Source of the DNA: Hyaloperonospora brassicae
Taxonomy: Eukaryota > Oomycota > Peronosporomycetes > Peronosporales > Peronosporaceae
Assembly: GCA_947650285.1 (NCBI GenBank)
Contig: CANTFL010000416.1
Span: 98,207-162,206, forward strand
DNA length: 64,000 nucleotides
Reading direction: 5' to 3'
The position numbers and the translations under genes were made by a program. Below, piece by piece: positions 10,401 to 19,791 of the stretch. Each line of letters opens with the position of its first letter. Within the stretch, counting starts at the first letter, position 1. The notes beneath the pieces were generated by a model. It saw only the letters and a program-made list of their open reading frames with translations. It was not told where the DNA came from and did no database searches.

Positions 10401-11683
10401 AGATTGCCCACAGAGTAGGCGCTGATACCAGCGACAACATTGGCACCTCGACCAGTGGCCTGCACATCACGGATGCGACCACCGGTTCCAGTCTCAGCAC
10501 CGGGAAACGGCGCCACACCTGACGGGAAGTTGTGGGTCTCAGCAGTCAGTAGCAGGTGGCTGTCGAGCGTGCGTTCCTGCACAGGCGAGGGCTCCCCAGG
10601 AGTCACAGGTCCGAGCGTCACAATGTTAGCACCTTTGACCACAGACGAGTTGTCGTGGAACGCAATGATACTATTTTGCTTGGCAGTCTCTGTGAGCGTA
10701 TCCTTGACCATCTGGAAAAGTGTCTGAGGCATCTCGCGGCCGTCCACAACAATCTTGCCACCGAAAAACCAATGCCGCGAGTGTTCCGAGTTGCTCTGAC
10801 CCATATCAAAACACTCGACATCAGTTGGGTTGCGACGCAGCTTATCTTTGAACAGATTCATGTAATACTGCAAGTCCCAGTCATCGAACCCCAGTCCAAT
10901 GTCGTCATTGATCTCCTTGAGCGCATCGATTCCTCGTTCCATGACGGGGACCGTGCGGACAGGCTGTACCGTCTTGCCATGCCAGAAGCTCGTCAGCGGC
11001 TCATCGTACACTTGCTGCGTCATTCGATCGCATTCCTGACGCAATAGCGCGCTTTTCAGCGTCTCGACAGCGTCACAAGAGGCAGCCCGGTAGCGCACCA
11101 AGTACCGCGTTGCCCGTTCAATGCGCTTGATCGAAGTGAGTCCACAGGCGTGACAAATCGCGACAGCATTGCTGGACCACGCAGTGGTAAAGTTCATGCG
11201 CGGTCCCACTTCCACCAGGTATTCCGTTGTCGGGTCTTTTGCTTCAAGAAACGGATCCGCTGCACGTGTGTGCTGGGGCTCAAACGTCTCACTGAGCAGC
11301 CACTGCAGTGTCTCATAGTCGGGCGCGGACAACGTGGCGCCGGGCGCCTCGTCTTTGCCAGTCGTTGTCGCCGCTGTTTCAATGTAGAAACAGTACTCGG
11401 TCACGAGCTTGTTTACGTGTAAGTCCGGGTCCGCGTCGACTTGGGCACACAAGTAGGACAACAGCGTCCGCGTGGCGTGCGACGTGAGCGCTGGCGTGCG
11501 GTAGAAACGCAGCAGCGAACCGACGCGCGACGTCGATGCAGTCTTTTGCTTCTTCTCGGGGGAGGAAGCCATGGGCGATGCACGCACAGACAGACAGGCG
11601 GACGACGACGACTTGGATCGATTGCGTAGTGGTCGCCGTGGCCAGTCGATTGGATGGGGCGGTGGCGGGGTCACTGTAGCCAA
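7445..11683 (-). CDS. Phosphoribosylformylglycinamidine synthase (FGAM synthase)
   Basis: ATP- and glutamine-dependent conversion of FGAR to FGAM, the fourth step of de novo purine synthesis, on one large chain as in other eukaryotes and gamma-proteobacteria. The open frame is 1,412 codons without introns. Seen in order: an N-terminal PurS-like part (SLLRFYRTP), the linker signature DIGLGFDDWDLQYYMN, the first synthase half with GQSNSEHSRHWFFGG and AETHNFPSG (near residue 380), and a second half with HDRSDGGL. The C-terminal class I glutamine amidotransferase has the nucleophile Cys in FGACNGCQ (near 1236) and His/Glu in MPHPERC (near 1371). The family is usually about 1,300-1,370 residues, so the internal ATG at 11570-11572 (MASSPEKKQK) is the likelier start. 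The 37 extra residues are Arg/Ser-rich and could also be an organelle presequence. Confidence 0.96.
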   Translation of the reverse strand: MATVTPPPPHPIDWPRRPLRNRSKSSSSACLSVRASPMASSPEKKQKTASTSRVGSLLRFYRTPALTSHATRTLLSYLCAQVDADPDLHVNKLVTEYCFYIETAATTTGKDEAPGATLSAPDYETLQWLLSETFEPQHTRAADPFLEAKDPTTEYLVEVGPRMNFTTAWSSNAVAICHACGLTSIKRIERATRYLVRYRAASCDAVETLKSALLRQECDRMTQQVYDEPLTSFWHGKTVQPVRTVPVMERGIDALKEINDDIGLGFDDWDLQYYMNLFKDKLRRNPTDVECFDMGQSNSEHSRHWFFGGKIVVDGREMPQTLFQMVKDTLTETAKQNSIIAFHDNSSVVKGANIVTLGPVTPGEPSPVQERTLDSHLLLTAETHNFPSGVAPFPGAETGTGGRIRDVQATGRGANVVAGISAYSVGNLNLEGYRLPWEDEKLEYPSNLAHPRDILIQASNGASDYGNKFGEPVVTGFARSFGMVLPNGERREYIKPIMFSAGLGQLDGRHCTKGEPEIQMWVVKIGGPCYRIGMGGGAASSRIQDAKTAELDFNAVQRGDAEMECKLNKVIRSCCDMGEKNPIVSIHDQGAGGNGNVLKEIVEVSNSKPGDANRGGARYEVRNILVGDDTLSVLEIWGAEYQENDALLLRPEHVELFDKICKREKCPYALLGQVTGDGHVVLHDSKDDSTPFDLDLDLVLGKMPQKTFIDTKATEIVSELSLPVDITLRDALDRVLRLLSVGSKRFLTSKVDRSVSGLIAQQQTVGPLQLTLADCAVVAQSNVPNGDGKFSGVVSACGEQPIKGLVSPGAMARLSVGESLTNMVWAALGGRGLDDCKCSANWMWAAKLPNEAACMYECCEAMTTFMKQVGVAVDGGKDSLSMAAKVNKKDVKTPGTLVITMYAPTEDVELKVTPDLKTHIDNSLLYYIDAGKGENRLGGSALAQVYGQVGNVSPDVEDVELFKNAFNGIQTAIKNGHLLAGHDRSDGGLIVTLLEMAFAGNCGVDVDIPFAGDKVSTKDVIQVLFAEELGFVFQVAVGQHATEVEAIFGKLNVPLVKLGKVTTDGVISVRINGESVIQDQMVDLRDVWEATSFELEKRQCNPECVAQEQRSLRTRTAPSWKVTYEPEPTPERQLSTRAQHRVAVLREEGSNGEREMLAAFHHAGFEVWDITMSDLVNKRVVLDERFRGAAFVGGFTFADVLGSAKGWSGVVKYHGDVLKQFTAFKAREDTFSFGACNGCQFMTLLGWLDHPEAKALEEETQTSAQPRFVHNESGRHESRFVSVQIQESNSVMLRGMAGSSIGVWVSHGEGRAHFTHAKMQEKYVSRGAAPIRYVDDSNVPTEEYPFNPNGSPEGIAGLVSSDGRHLCLMPHPERCFLKYQWPYLPADFEKHAASPWMRIFQNAKTFCEASSS

Positions 11684-12744
11684 TGACCGGTCAGATCATA
11701 GCGTGACTTTTGGGGTAGGAGAGCCAATCCGAATCCATCGTTTGGATCATATGTTGTAATCTTTGCTTGCTGCGGCGAGAGGAACGAACGCGCCGTTTAG
11801 AAACGCCAATGGGTAGGTTTGTGCTGTCACTGCAGCCAGCTGCATTTCTATAACCAGCCGCTGAGGCGCTGTTGATAGAGCAGGAACGTCAGCCAGTAAA
11901 CGACCGGGAGACTGCAGTATGCTCTTTTGACGTCCATGTTCAGATCTACTTTATTCCTTACGTAGCAATAAGGCGAACATGGGGGTAATACGCGACAACG
12001 CCACAGCATCCTGGAACAGTGTATAGTGTTGCATCATGCACTTGTCTTTGCCTGTCACCGATTTTGTAGTTCTTTGCCAATGACCATGTCCTGCTGAAAT
12101 TACTTTCACCATCTCATGTTGCTTGACCAGTCAGCAAGAGCAATTCAAATGTCTCTTGAAGCTGAAGAACAAATCATTCGGTACATAATTCCTGCGCTCG
12201 AAATTGTACCTCCCAATGATATCCATGATCGCAGACATGCACGTCTATCTATTGTCCACACACATGTGCCTTTCTTTCCATGGCATCATCACCTGCGATG
12301 CTTTCATAAGCTCTACACGAGTCGCGCCGTCCAACCCTCGATCGTTCATCATACTTTCGGCTTCCATCTTGGGACGAACTTGATCGCGTGACGAATTGTT
12401 TCCGCAATCTCGAGGAGACTGCAAGCGCCACCACTGGCGAAGGTCGTATCGGTGTTTTTGCATGTTCATTATAGCCAAGGTCTGCTTTCTTAAGTGCATA
12501 GATGACCACGTGCGGGTTATAATGTCAGCGTCTTTCGTACTTCAGTGGCAATGAGATTGAGCAACTCAAGTGGAAAGGTCGTCGAGAACCAGTGCTAGTT
12601 TTGGTCTCCGGAAAAAGCCGATCAAGTTGCTCGCCCAATTTTGGACTTCCTCGACCAACTAAACGAAGCCTCACCAGGACTGTGATTGTTTAGTAAAGCC
12701 CATGATGTCGCGTGATATGTCCAAACCAGCGACTTGTGTGGACA
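11684..12744. other. Intergenic, no supported gene
   Basis: Upstream of the FGAM synthase gene. CCAAT-type pentamers occur in 11640-11740, close to the likely start, and could belong to its promoter. Open frames at 12116-12391 (+) and 12249-12509 (-) overlap each other and carry no motif I recognise. Confidence 0.5.
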
Positions 12745-13055
12745 TCACCGGAACGAAGACGTGAAAGATGTGACGGTTGTGGTTGAGATAAGTTGCTTTA
12801 CAGTTGTTGCACGGAGGACGCCAAACACTGCTACTGCTGTTCGTATGACTGCAAGAGACACGAGCGTTGGCGTCAGTTACACTACCAGCGACTGTTACAT
12901 CAGGCACTTTTCTTACGAACATGGAGATAGCAGTACGCAGTTTGTGTGTTACTTTCGTCACATGGATCGATGCCAGCAAGTTCGATAGGCCCACTGGACG
13001 AGGCAGAGATTAACACAGCAATCAATGCATAACCCACAACCGTCAGAAAGACCAT
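12745..13055 (-). CDS. Possible small spliced membrane or secreted protein, unknown family
   Basis: Not recognised. Reading the minus strand from the ATG at 13055 gives a hydrophobic N-terminus (MVFLTVVGYALIAVLIS) followed by a short loop with two Cys. The frame then meets a textbook 68-bp intron, 12916 down to 12849: it opens GTAAGA, has CTGAC near its end as a plausible branch site and closes TCTCTTGCAG. Splicing joins exon 13055-12917 to exon 12848-12745 and gives an 80-residue product with a second hydrophobic stretch. Intron size and consensus match those in the hAT relic here. The start is uncertain, since the frame is open further upstream to 13214, and coding status is unproven. Confidence 0.35.
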
Positions 13056-13795
13056 GAACAAATCTGCAAGTACTCTCTTGCCCCTTTTGCATGAAAGTCG
13101 GTCGACTGCGCCACCAACGGCGAGACATCTGATCGTGCAATGGTGTGCTGATGCGCTATGATCTGCAAAGGTTGCCAACTTTGCTTCGTCCCTTCCAAAT
13201 GTGTTTTGTGGCAAGTGACTCTACTACATGTCGCCGCTGGGAACACCGGGACGTTCGATATCAGGTGCTGGCCTCCTACGCACTGACATACTCCACCCCA
13301 AAAGTCATGCGTTGCCGCACAGATTGTCGCCGAGCAACGTCAGCCATGACCGTAACCGAGCGGACGCATTATATGAGCTCAAAGATACCTTGAGTGCTTC
13401 GCATGACGTCACGTAACTGACACGCCATGATTCCTGAAGCAGTACCAGTATCCGTCGCTCGCGCACCCGCAGTACGAGCCACAGCGGGTACGAGCACAAA
13501 TTACATACGCCGCCGGTGCATACCCAAGAACCGTTGCGCGTTCATCCCGTATGACGCTGCTTCAACACATTTCTGCTTTCGATTTGCGTGGCACTGCGAG
13601 CTAGGAAACGCTTCGGCCAGCATAGGAAACTGTTTCTAGTCCGCACGGTCTCGTTGCTCCATAGCATGACACAAAAGTTCTCGACAACACAAACGTTCTC
13701 GACGGCACAAGTCAATCTCAGCACATCAACGGCACGTTCCGTTTCTCACCGAACGACGGTTCTCATCGACTTGGCCAAGGTGTCAATAACACGAA
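13056..13795. other. Intergenic, no supported gene
   Basis: Only short overlapping frames without motifs. It lies between the possible small spliced gene and the 3' end of the SNF2 helicase gene. Confidence 0.5.
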
Positions 13796-16700
13796 CTACA
13801 AGATCTCGATCACGTCGGCTGCAGGAGCAATGGCCGCAACAGCATTGCCACTGGCTACTGCTCCGTTGCTCGCGCTTGTCTTCGAGGTGCCCTCACCGTC
13901 CGATTCCACAAGCTCGATGCAATCACTGCTGCTGTCCGCTGTTGTCTGTGGACTCTCATTGTTCAAAGTTGAGGACGTAAAAGGAGGAGTACTGGCAACG
14001 GAAGACCTCGAATGGACAGCAGCAGTGACAGCTGCGACGGCAGGCCGGGACTGTGGGGGCGAGCCAAAACACGATTGGCCCGAACGCAACGGCGAACCTT
14101 TCTCTTTTGCAATTTCATTCCGCAGCCATATGTCGTCGTGCAGTTCCACGTCGCCTGCGAGCTTGCTCAACTTGAGCCACCGCAGTGTCTCTTCTCGGCT
14201 CATCGCACTGACAATGTCTGTAAGTTGCGAATTGACCTCAATCGCCAGCGTAGCGCCACACTCCTCGGCGCTGCGCTTCAGGTCTTGGCAGCCCTTGATA
14301 CCTCGCCGGAGAATGAGTAAATGCCGGTCTTTGAGCTTCATGGCTAATCGCTCCTGTCTTCGTATTGCTACTGCCATCTCAGCTTGCTCACGCCCAAACA
14401 GTAATCGTCGCTGCTCGGCATTTTGTTCAGCAATGAGCTGGTTCCGCCTCTCCTCAGCTGCCTTGTCATCTCTCTTTTGGCGTTCGAACATTGCCTGCAT
14501 GTGAGGCGGCAAAACTCGAGCCACACTAGCTCCAGCAGCTGGCACGAACGGATGTGTCATGGTTATTGGTATAGATAGAGGTGCTGTGGTAGCTAGTGTA
14601 GTCCCTGGTATGAGGCCCGAGACCCGAGAAAAGTGTCCCATGCAAGGATACACGGAGGCCATATTTTGGGATGGAGGGACTGCACCAGCAGTTTCCATGG
14701 ACCGCTTGCAATATATGCACTCAATCTTCAAAGGAATCGGAACGGTCGTTGTTGATGTCGGGTAAATCTCGTTCAGCGCACGGCAATAGTCGCAATTCTT
14801 CACTAACACACCCTCGCGGTTAATGAGGTGTGCGCCTATGCTGCGAAGCTTCTTTACCGCCTTGAAGTAAGTATAACTTTCCATAATTTCCTTCTGCTCA
14901 GCAGGTGTACACTGCTGATCCAAATCTTCCTCGAACATTGTTTCTTGCTCAAACCAATCAATGATACATCTCTTGTCATCCGACACTCCCGTAGCAATGC
15001 TTTCTTCATCGTCCAGGGCAGTCGTAGCACCAAACGTAGCGATTCCTCCCATTTTAGCTAGAACGTCTACAAGCACAGTGTCTTCGTGAGGAATAGGCTT
15101 CATCGCTACTTCTCGATCATCCACTACTTTCCCTTGTGCGTGCAACAAAGAGTCCTCAAATTCTTTGATGTTGAAATACTTTTGTAGCTCGGAAGACATA
15201 AACTTTCTCTCGGTCGTCTTTTCGTCCACAATACGCTTCGCTACGCCTTCTTTGCGAATTTGCAAGTCATACACCTTCTTTTCCATTGTCCCCATCGTCA
15301 CGAAACGATACACAAACACGGGCTTCGTCTGGCCAAACCGGTACGAACGGCACATAGACTGGGAGTCGTTGCATGGGTTCCAGCACACGTCAAAAATGAT
15401 AATCCGGTTGCCAGCGCACAGATTGATCCCCTCACCGCCCGCCTTCGTCGAGATCATGATTACGTCGATGTCCTCTTCAGGATCGTTGAACTGGGCTATC
15501 TGACGGAACCTGTCTTGTTGTGACGTACTTCCGTCAATTCGCAAGAACGTAAGACGATTCGCGTGACGGTACCGACACTTGTTGTGTTTCGAGATCGTTG
15601 CTCCAATGACATCCAGTGTAGGAATGCTCTGCGAGAATATGATCACGCGATCGCCGACAGCCTGACAAGCCTGTAAGAGTTCCATAAGAATCATCATCTT
15701 GCCGCTTGTTTCGAGTTGGTTCGGAACGTGTTCTTCAACAAACTTTTGAGCAAACTTCAAGCGATGCCATCCCGCGCCCGAGGCGTGTTTCCGCTTCAAT
15801 GCGGCAGAACTAGGCGCATCCATCAAATCCAAAACTGCTGCGTCATCTACGTTACCATCAACGTTATCAGCAACGCACGATCCAGGTGGTGCGACTGACG
15901 TAGCCCTTCTTGTAGTAGAGCTCCGACCATTACATAGGGGGCCGCCAATATATGGATCAAAATCGTTGCCACCATCTTCGACCCCAAAAATCTCAGAGAC
16001 ACCGCCGTATTTTTTCGACTTCTTGTTAGCGCCTTCCCGCTCCTCTTTCTCCAATCTCCTGTAAGTGTCACAAATGACATCCGGATGATTCGAGATAGCC
16101 AATGCAATATGGTAGCCACCAAGAACGTCCACCTGCTCGGTGTCGCCACGCGTCGGAACGCCCTGCTTCAGAAACTCTCGGTACAACTGCGCCTGTGCGT
16201 CCGTCAGTTTGCACATCAGCACAAACTCTTTCTTAGGCGGCAGCTGTTTAAAGAGATACTGTTGGTCTCGACGCAGCACAAAAGGCTTCAGCTCCCTCGT
16301 CAAAACAAACGCTCGGTGCCGAGCCAGCCGCAAGTCAGCTTCAGAGCTGTCAATGCACTGTCCGTTCGTTATAGGAGCTACGTATCGGTTTTTAAACTCC
16401 TCCAACGAGCCAAGGTAGTCGGGCCGGGCAAAGTTTACCATTGTCCAGTATTCCTCCAAGTGATTTTGTAACGGGTATCCCGTCAATATGATTCGTCGAG
16501 TTGTTTTGACGTGCGCTAGTGCTTTCACCATCTTAGACTTGTGATTACGCACACGATGACCTTCATCTAGCACGATCAGATCGGGGCCTGGGTTGCCCAA
16601 GCACGCGTACACCTGTTTGATCATATGCGCGTGCTTTTGGTTTCCCGCTGCAATCTTTTCGTCCCCACTCGACTGCAACACCAACAGGCGGTATAGCTCG

Positions 16701-17848
16701 TATCCCATGATCAGTATCCCGCCGCGCTTGTGCCACTTCTTGACGACCGAGACGCGATCACACATTTTCTTTTCTCGCCCCGACTCCAACGTAAACAGCC
16801 CAAGACGTCTCGTCTCGTTCTTGCCAAGCCACTTGACAATCTCGGCTTCCCAATTCCTCACACAGATCGTCGGGGCAAGGATCAGCACATTTTTATGTCG
16901 CTGCTGCAACCTGCCGTCTACATCCAGCATCTTCTTGGACAAAAACGCCTGTACGGTCGTTATGACCTGCAGCGTCTTCCCCAGACCCATAAAGTCCGCC
17001 AGTACACAGCCAAAGCCTTCGGGCTCGACAGCCACATGACTCCAGAGAAACCGCGCGCCAATAATCTGGTGCGGCTTGAGCTTCTTCACCAAGTCCGTGT
17101 AGACAAACACGGGCGCGTCCTCGGTACCTTCTGCACCCGTAGGCACTGCCCCCTCACTCGTGACTTGATTCAAACACAACGCCATCTCTTCCTCCTCCTC
17201 CTCCTCCTCCTCTTCATCATCGTCGCCCTCCTCCCCCTCCCCCTTCTTTTTCTTCTTCTTCTTCTTCTTGTTCGTCTGCTGGTCAGACGCTACCGCCAAT
17301 TGATCCTCCGACAAAGCCGAAAAGCTCCCGAGTATCGCGTCGATCCGCTTAGCTCGCTTAGCTTCTGCTTCCCGAGCTCGGCGTGTACTCGAGTCCAAAT
17401 CCGCTTCGTCCATCACCTGTGCGATCTTCCGCCGACGGTTCCAGCGCTTGCTGCGCTCTGACTGCGTGGCTTTGCGCTTCGATGGCTTCGCCTGCGGTTC
17501 CTTTGTCGCGTGGAGAGAAGAGCTGCGCGTGCGCGGACTACTGCGCTGCTGAAAATACGCGTCGATTCGACCACTACCAGCGCCAGCACTTTCCTCTTCT
17601 GTTTCTTCTTCTCCGTCTCCTTCTTCTTCGTCGACTTCGTCTTCTCGTTCCTCGTCCTCCTTATCGCCGGCTCGTCTGCCCGATCGCCACTGCTCGTGCT
17701 CTTGTTCACCAGAGCGTTGGGCGTCTCCCCGACTCTGGACGATCGTCGTGTCCTCAGCGGCGGCTGACATCGTCTGGCGCGCCACGTGATCGCTCGAGTG
17801 CGGAATGAACTTGTCGCGCACGAATTGCAAAGGAAACGTGACAATCAC
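13796..17848 (-). CDS. SNF2-family chromatin remodelling ATPase, ATRX/ARIP4-like
   Basis: A nuclear DNA translocase on chromatin. The 1,350-codon frame has a strongly acidic/basic low-complexity N-terminus, with a Glu-rich run followed by a nine-Lys run and another Glu run near residues 195-225. The helicase motifs follow: I FMGLGKTLQV (near 288), II DEGHRVRN (near 428), III LTGYPLQNHLEEYW, V STKAGGEGINL (near 805) and VI QSMCRSYRFGQ (near 833). DEGH plus LTGYPLQN is typical of the ATRX/ARIP4 (Rad54-like) group rather than the DEAH of Snf2/ISWI. A Cys pair set, CDYC...CIYC, follows the core and may bind zinc. No ADD or PHD finger was seen at the N-terminus. ATG 17768-17770 (MSAAAEDT) is an equally plausible start, 26 codons in. 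No introns are evident. Confidence 0.93.
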   Translation of the reverse strand: MIVTFPLQFVRDKFIPHSSDHVARQTMSAAAEDTTIVQSRGDAQRSGEQEHEQWRSGRRAGDKEDEEREDEVDEEEGDGEEETEEESAGAGSGRIDAYFQQRSSPRTRSSSLHATKEPQAKPSKRKATQSERSKRWNRRRKIAQVMDEADLDSSTRRAREAEAKRAKRIDAILGSFSALSEDQLAVASDQQTNKKKKKKKKKGEGEEGDDDEEEEEEEEEEMALCLNQVTSEGAVPTGAEGTEDAPVFVYTDLVKKLKPHQIIGARFLWSHVAVEPEGFGCVLADFMGLGKTLQVITTVQAFLSKKMLDVDGRLQQRHKNVLILAPTICVRNWEAEIVKWLGKNETRRLGLFTLESGREKKMCDRVSVVKKWHKRGGILIMGYELYRLLVLQSSGDEKIAAGNQKHAHMIKQVYACLGNPGPDLIVLDEGHRVRNHKSKMVKALAHVKTTRRIILTGYPLQNHLEEYWTMVNFARPDYLGSLEEFKNRYVAPITNGQCIDSSEADLRLARHRAFVLTRELKPFVLRRDQQYLFKQLPPKKEFVLMCKLTDAQAQLYREFLKQGVPTRGDTEQVDVLGGYHIALAISNHPDVICDTYRRLEKEEREGANKKSKKYGGVSEIFGVEDGGNDFDPYIGGPLCNGRSSTTRRATSVAPPGSCVADNVDGNVDDAAVLDLMDAPSSAALKRKHASGAGWHRLKFAQKFVEEHVPNQLETSGKMMILMELLQACQAVGDRVIIFSQSIPTLDVIGATISKHNKCRYRHANRLTFLRIDGSTSQQDRFRQIAQFNDPEEDIDVIMISTKAGGEGINLCAGNRIIIFDVCWNPCNDSQSMCRSYRFGQTKPVFVYRFVTMGTMEKKVYDLQIRKEGVAKRIVDEKTTERKFMSSELQKYFNIKEFEDSLLHAQGKVVDDREVAMKPIPHEDTVLVDVLAKMGGIATFGATTALDDEESIATGVSDDKRCIIDWFEQETMFEEDLDQQCTPAEQKEIMESYTYFKAVKKLRSIGAHLINREGVLVKNCDYCRALNEIYPTSTTTVPIPLKIECIYCKRSMETAGAVPPSQNMASVYPCMGHFSRVSGLIPGTTLATTAPLSIPITMTHPFVPAAGASVARVLPPHMQAMFERQKRDDKAAEERRNQLIAEQNAEQRRLLFGREQAEMAVAIRRQERLAMKLKDRHLLILRRGIKGCQDLKRSAEECGATLAIEVNSQLTDIVSAMSREETLRWLKLSKLAGDVELHDDIWLRNEIAKEKGSPLRSGQSCFGSPPQSRPAVAAVTAAVHSRSSVASTPPFTSSTLNNESPQTTADSSSDCIELVESDGEGTSKTSASNGAVASGNAVAAIAPAADVIEIL

Positions 17849-19791
17849 TCTCGCGGCGGTATACGAGAACCAAGAGGATTGGTGGCCGCGCGTGGCGGGA
17901 CAGGGAAGTTGGGGTCGTATTTTAGCGAATGACCGGGCAGCACGTTTGCTGCAAGCGCGTGATTAGTGGAAAAGACGATCAACGGTGAGTGTAAAAGGGA
18001 CGGAACCGTGCTTGTGGTAAGAAGCAACAGGCAACAGATGGTGGGGCAAATTGGGACTATTTCGACTGTGTTTTGTGACCGTTTATGCTGTGTTTGGCTC
18101 TGTTGAGCCCTTGAGGTGTGGACTCGTGCGCTTTACGAGAAAACAATCGCACCGAAAACATTTTTGATACTGTGTCAGGACGTTGGCAGCGATCACTCCA
18201 TGTGGTCAGTGCCGCCATTTCTACATGTTGGAGATTGTTGTTCTTGTTACGTTCGTGGTTCGGTACGTCATGTTACGTTGTCGTCATCGAGGTCTCGCCC
18301 CCGGCGTCAGAGTCTGTCACAGCAGCTCGAACGTCAGCTCTTGTTGTTGACGAGGTCGCCATGTATCGAATCGATCGGCAGATGACATGTTCCTCTAGCT
18401 CGTAGCCAGTGAGGTGTTTTGCTGTCGCTGCTCTCGTGCTACAATAGCGTCTCGTTGACTGCTACGTGCGACATCGTGTGGCTCGATGTGCTAGCGACGC
18501 ACGCACATTCCGATCCTCGATTAGCAACAGCTGGTGATATGAGTGCGTTTCTTATCGGCAGCGCTTTTCCAGAGCACGAACCCCTCCTGCAGACTTTTGG
18601 GGACCGCACCTCTTGGTGAATCCCGTTATCCTGCCTCGCAGATCCATCGTACTCGTGTCGTGCCTCCGGCATGTTTCGCGAACATGCTGATTCGTAAACA
18701 TGACTTGTCGAGTGGAATGGGGTGATCGTGCTGGGTGCAGAGAAACCGCACCTTGTACATACATTACAGGTAAACAAAATGTAAGGCTATAAAGGAGATA
18801 GGACTGCTGAGGGCCAAGCGGTGATCGTTAGAGGGTGTCTTGATGTCACACTTGTTATGTAGAGCAAGATGCGCGCTCCTATATGAGAAGTAGACAGCAC
18901 AAGAACTAAGACGCTGCTGACAATTTGAGTGCAGTGCGAGCAGTCACGTTTGCACCTGTCACCCCGGCGCGATGGAGACGACCAATTTGGCTCACATGCC
19001 GTGCAAGCCCCTGTCAGTAGCTATTGACTTACGTAGACGCTTACAAGGCACGTCATCATGTTCTAAACAAAGCAAGCAACCAAAGACCGAATGGTCAATG
19101 TGCGCTGCTAGTTCGATCGGTGTCAACGAGTTTGCTCGAGGTAAAACTTAGCAGCCATTCGAGCCGTTCCTGGGGCGGTTGTGCCTGCTCTCGGTAGTGT
19201 ACACATTCCCATGGCATGATGACTGCAAGGTCGACGCTTGTCAGATTTGCAGTGTTAGTCCTTGACTACAAAGTTGTACACGAGAGACCAAAGTCCGACA
19301 AAACACAATGCTGTCGACGCACAGACGACGATATACTCGGCTCGTATATCCGATTGCAGCCACAGATCTGAGGACGTTTGTATGCATGGACTTGGCCTCA
19401 CTCTAAAACCGAACACAAGGGCAGACGTACTAGAGCGCACACGAAAGCGGGCTGGTAGTTGTTCCCGTCAAATGGACATTACCTCCTTCGTTCCTGACAA
19501 ATTTGACGCTTGCTGACCACATCTCTGTCAAACGCTTACCATCGCAAGCGTCTTCATCGGCTTACCTGAAATATCGTACCGTTATCTTCCTGCTCATATT
19601 CTTTGAAGTTGTGTTGAGCTGAGCAAGTTGCTGCGTCGTACATTTCGAGCTCGATAACCCTCATGTTTGGGTACTGTGGGGGCATGAGGTGCTCGATAAC
19701 ATGGCACACAGGCGTGCGGATAGCTGGCATTGATGTGACAAGAGCACGACATCTAGTCACGTGTGCGTATCTTTTCCCGATTGTCCATCGG
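17849..19791. other. Intergenic, no supported gene
   Basis: About 1.9 kb. Frames such as 18118-18405 (+) have no recognisable motif and overlap others in all frames. A TATA-like string occurs at about 18787. The strand to the left reads away from this spacer, so 17849-18000 should hold the promoter of the SNF2 gene. Confidence 0.5.

Noticed and set aside
13830..14504. 224-codon + frame, and 243-codon + frame at 16730-17461
   Set aside because: Both are antisense to the SNF2 helicase gene; their Leu/Ser-rich or Arg-rich composition follows from its acidic and basic codon runs.
18118..18405. 95-codon frame in the SNF2-MATE spacer
   Set aside because: No motif, overlapped by another equally long frame; no evidence for either.
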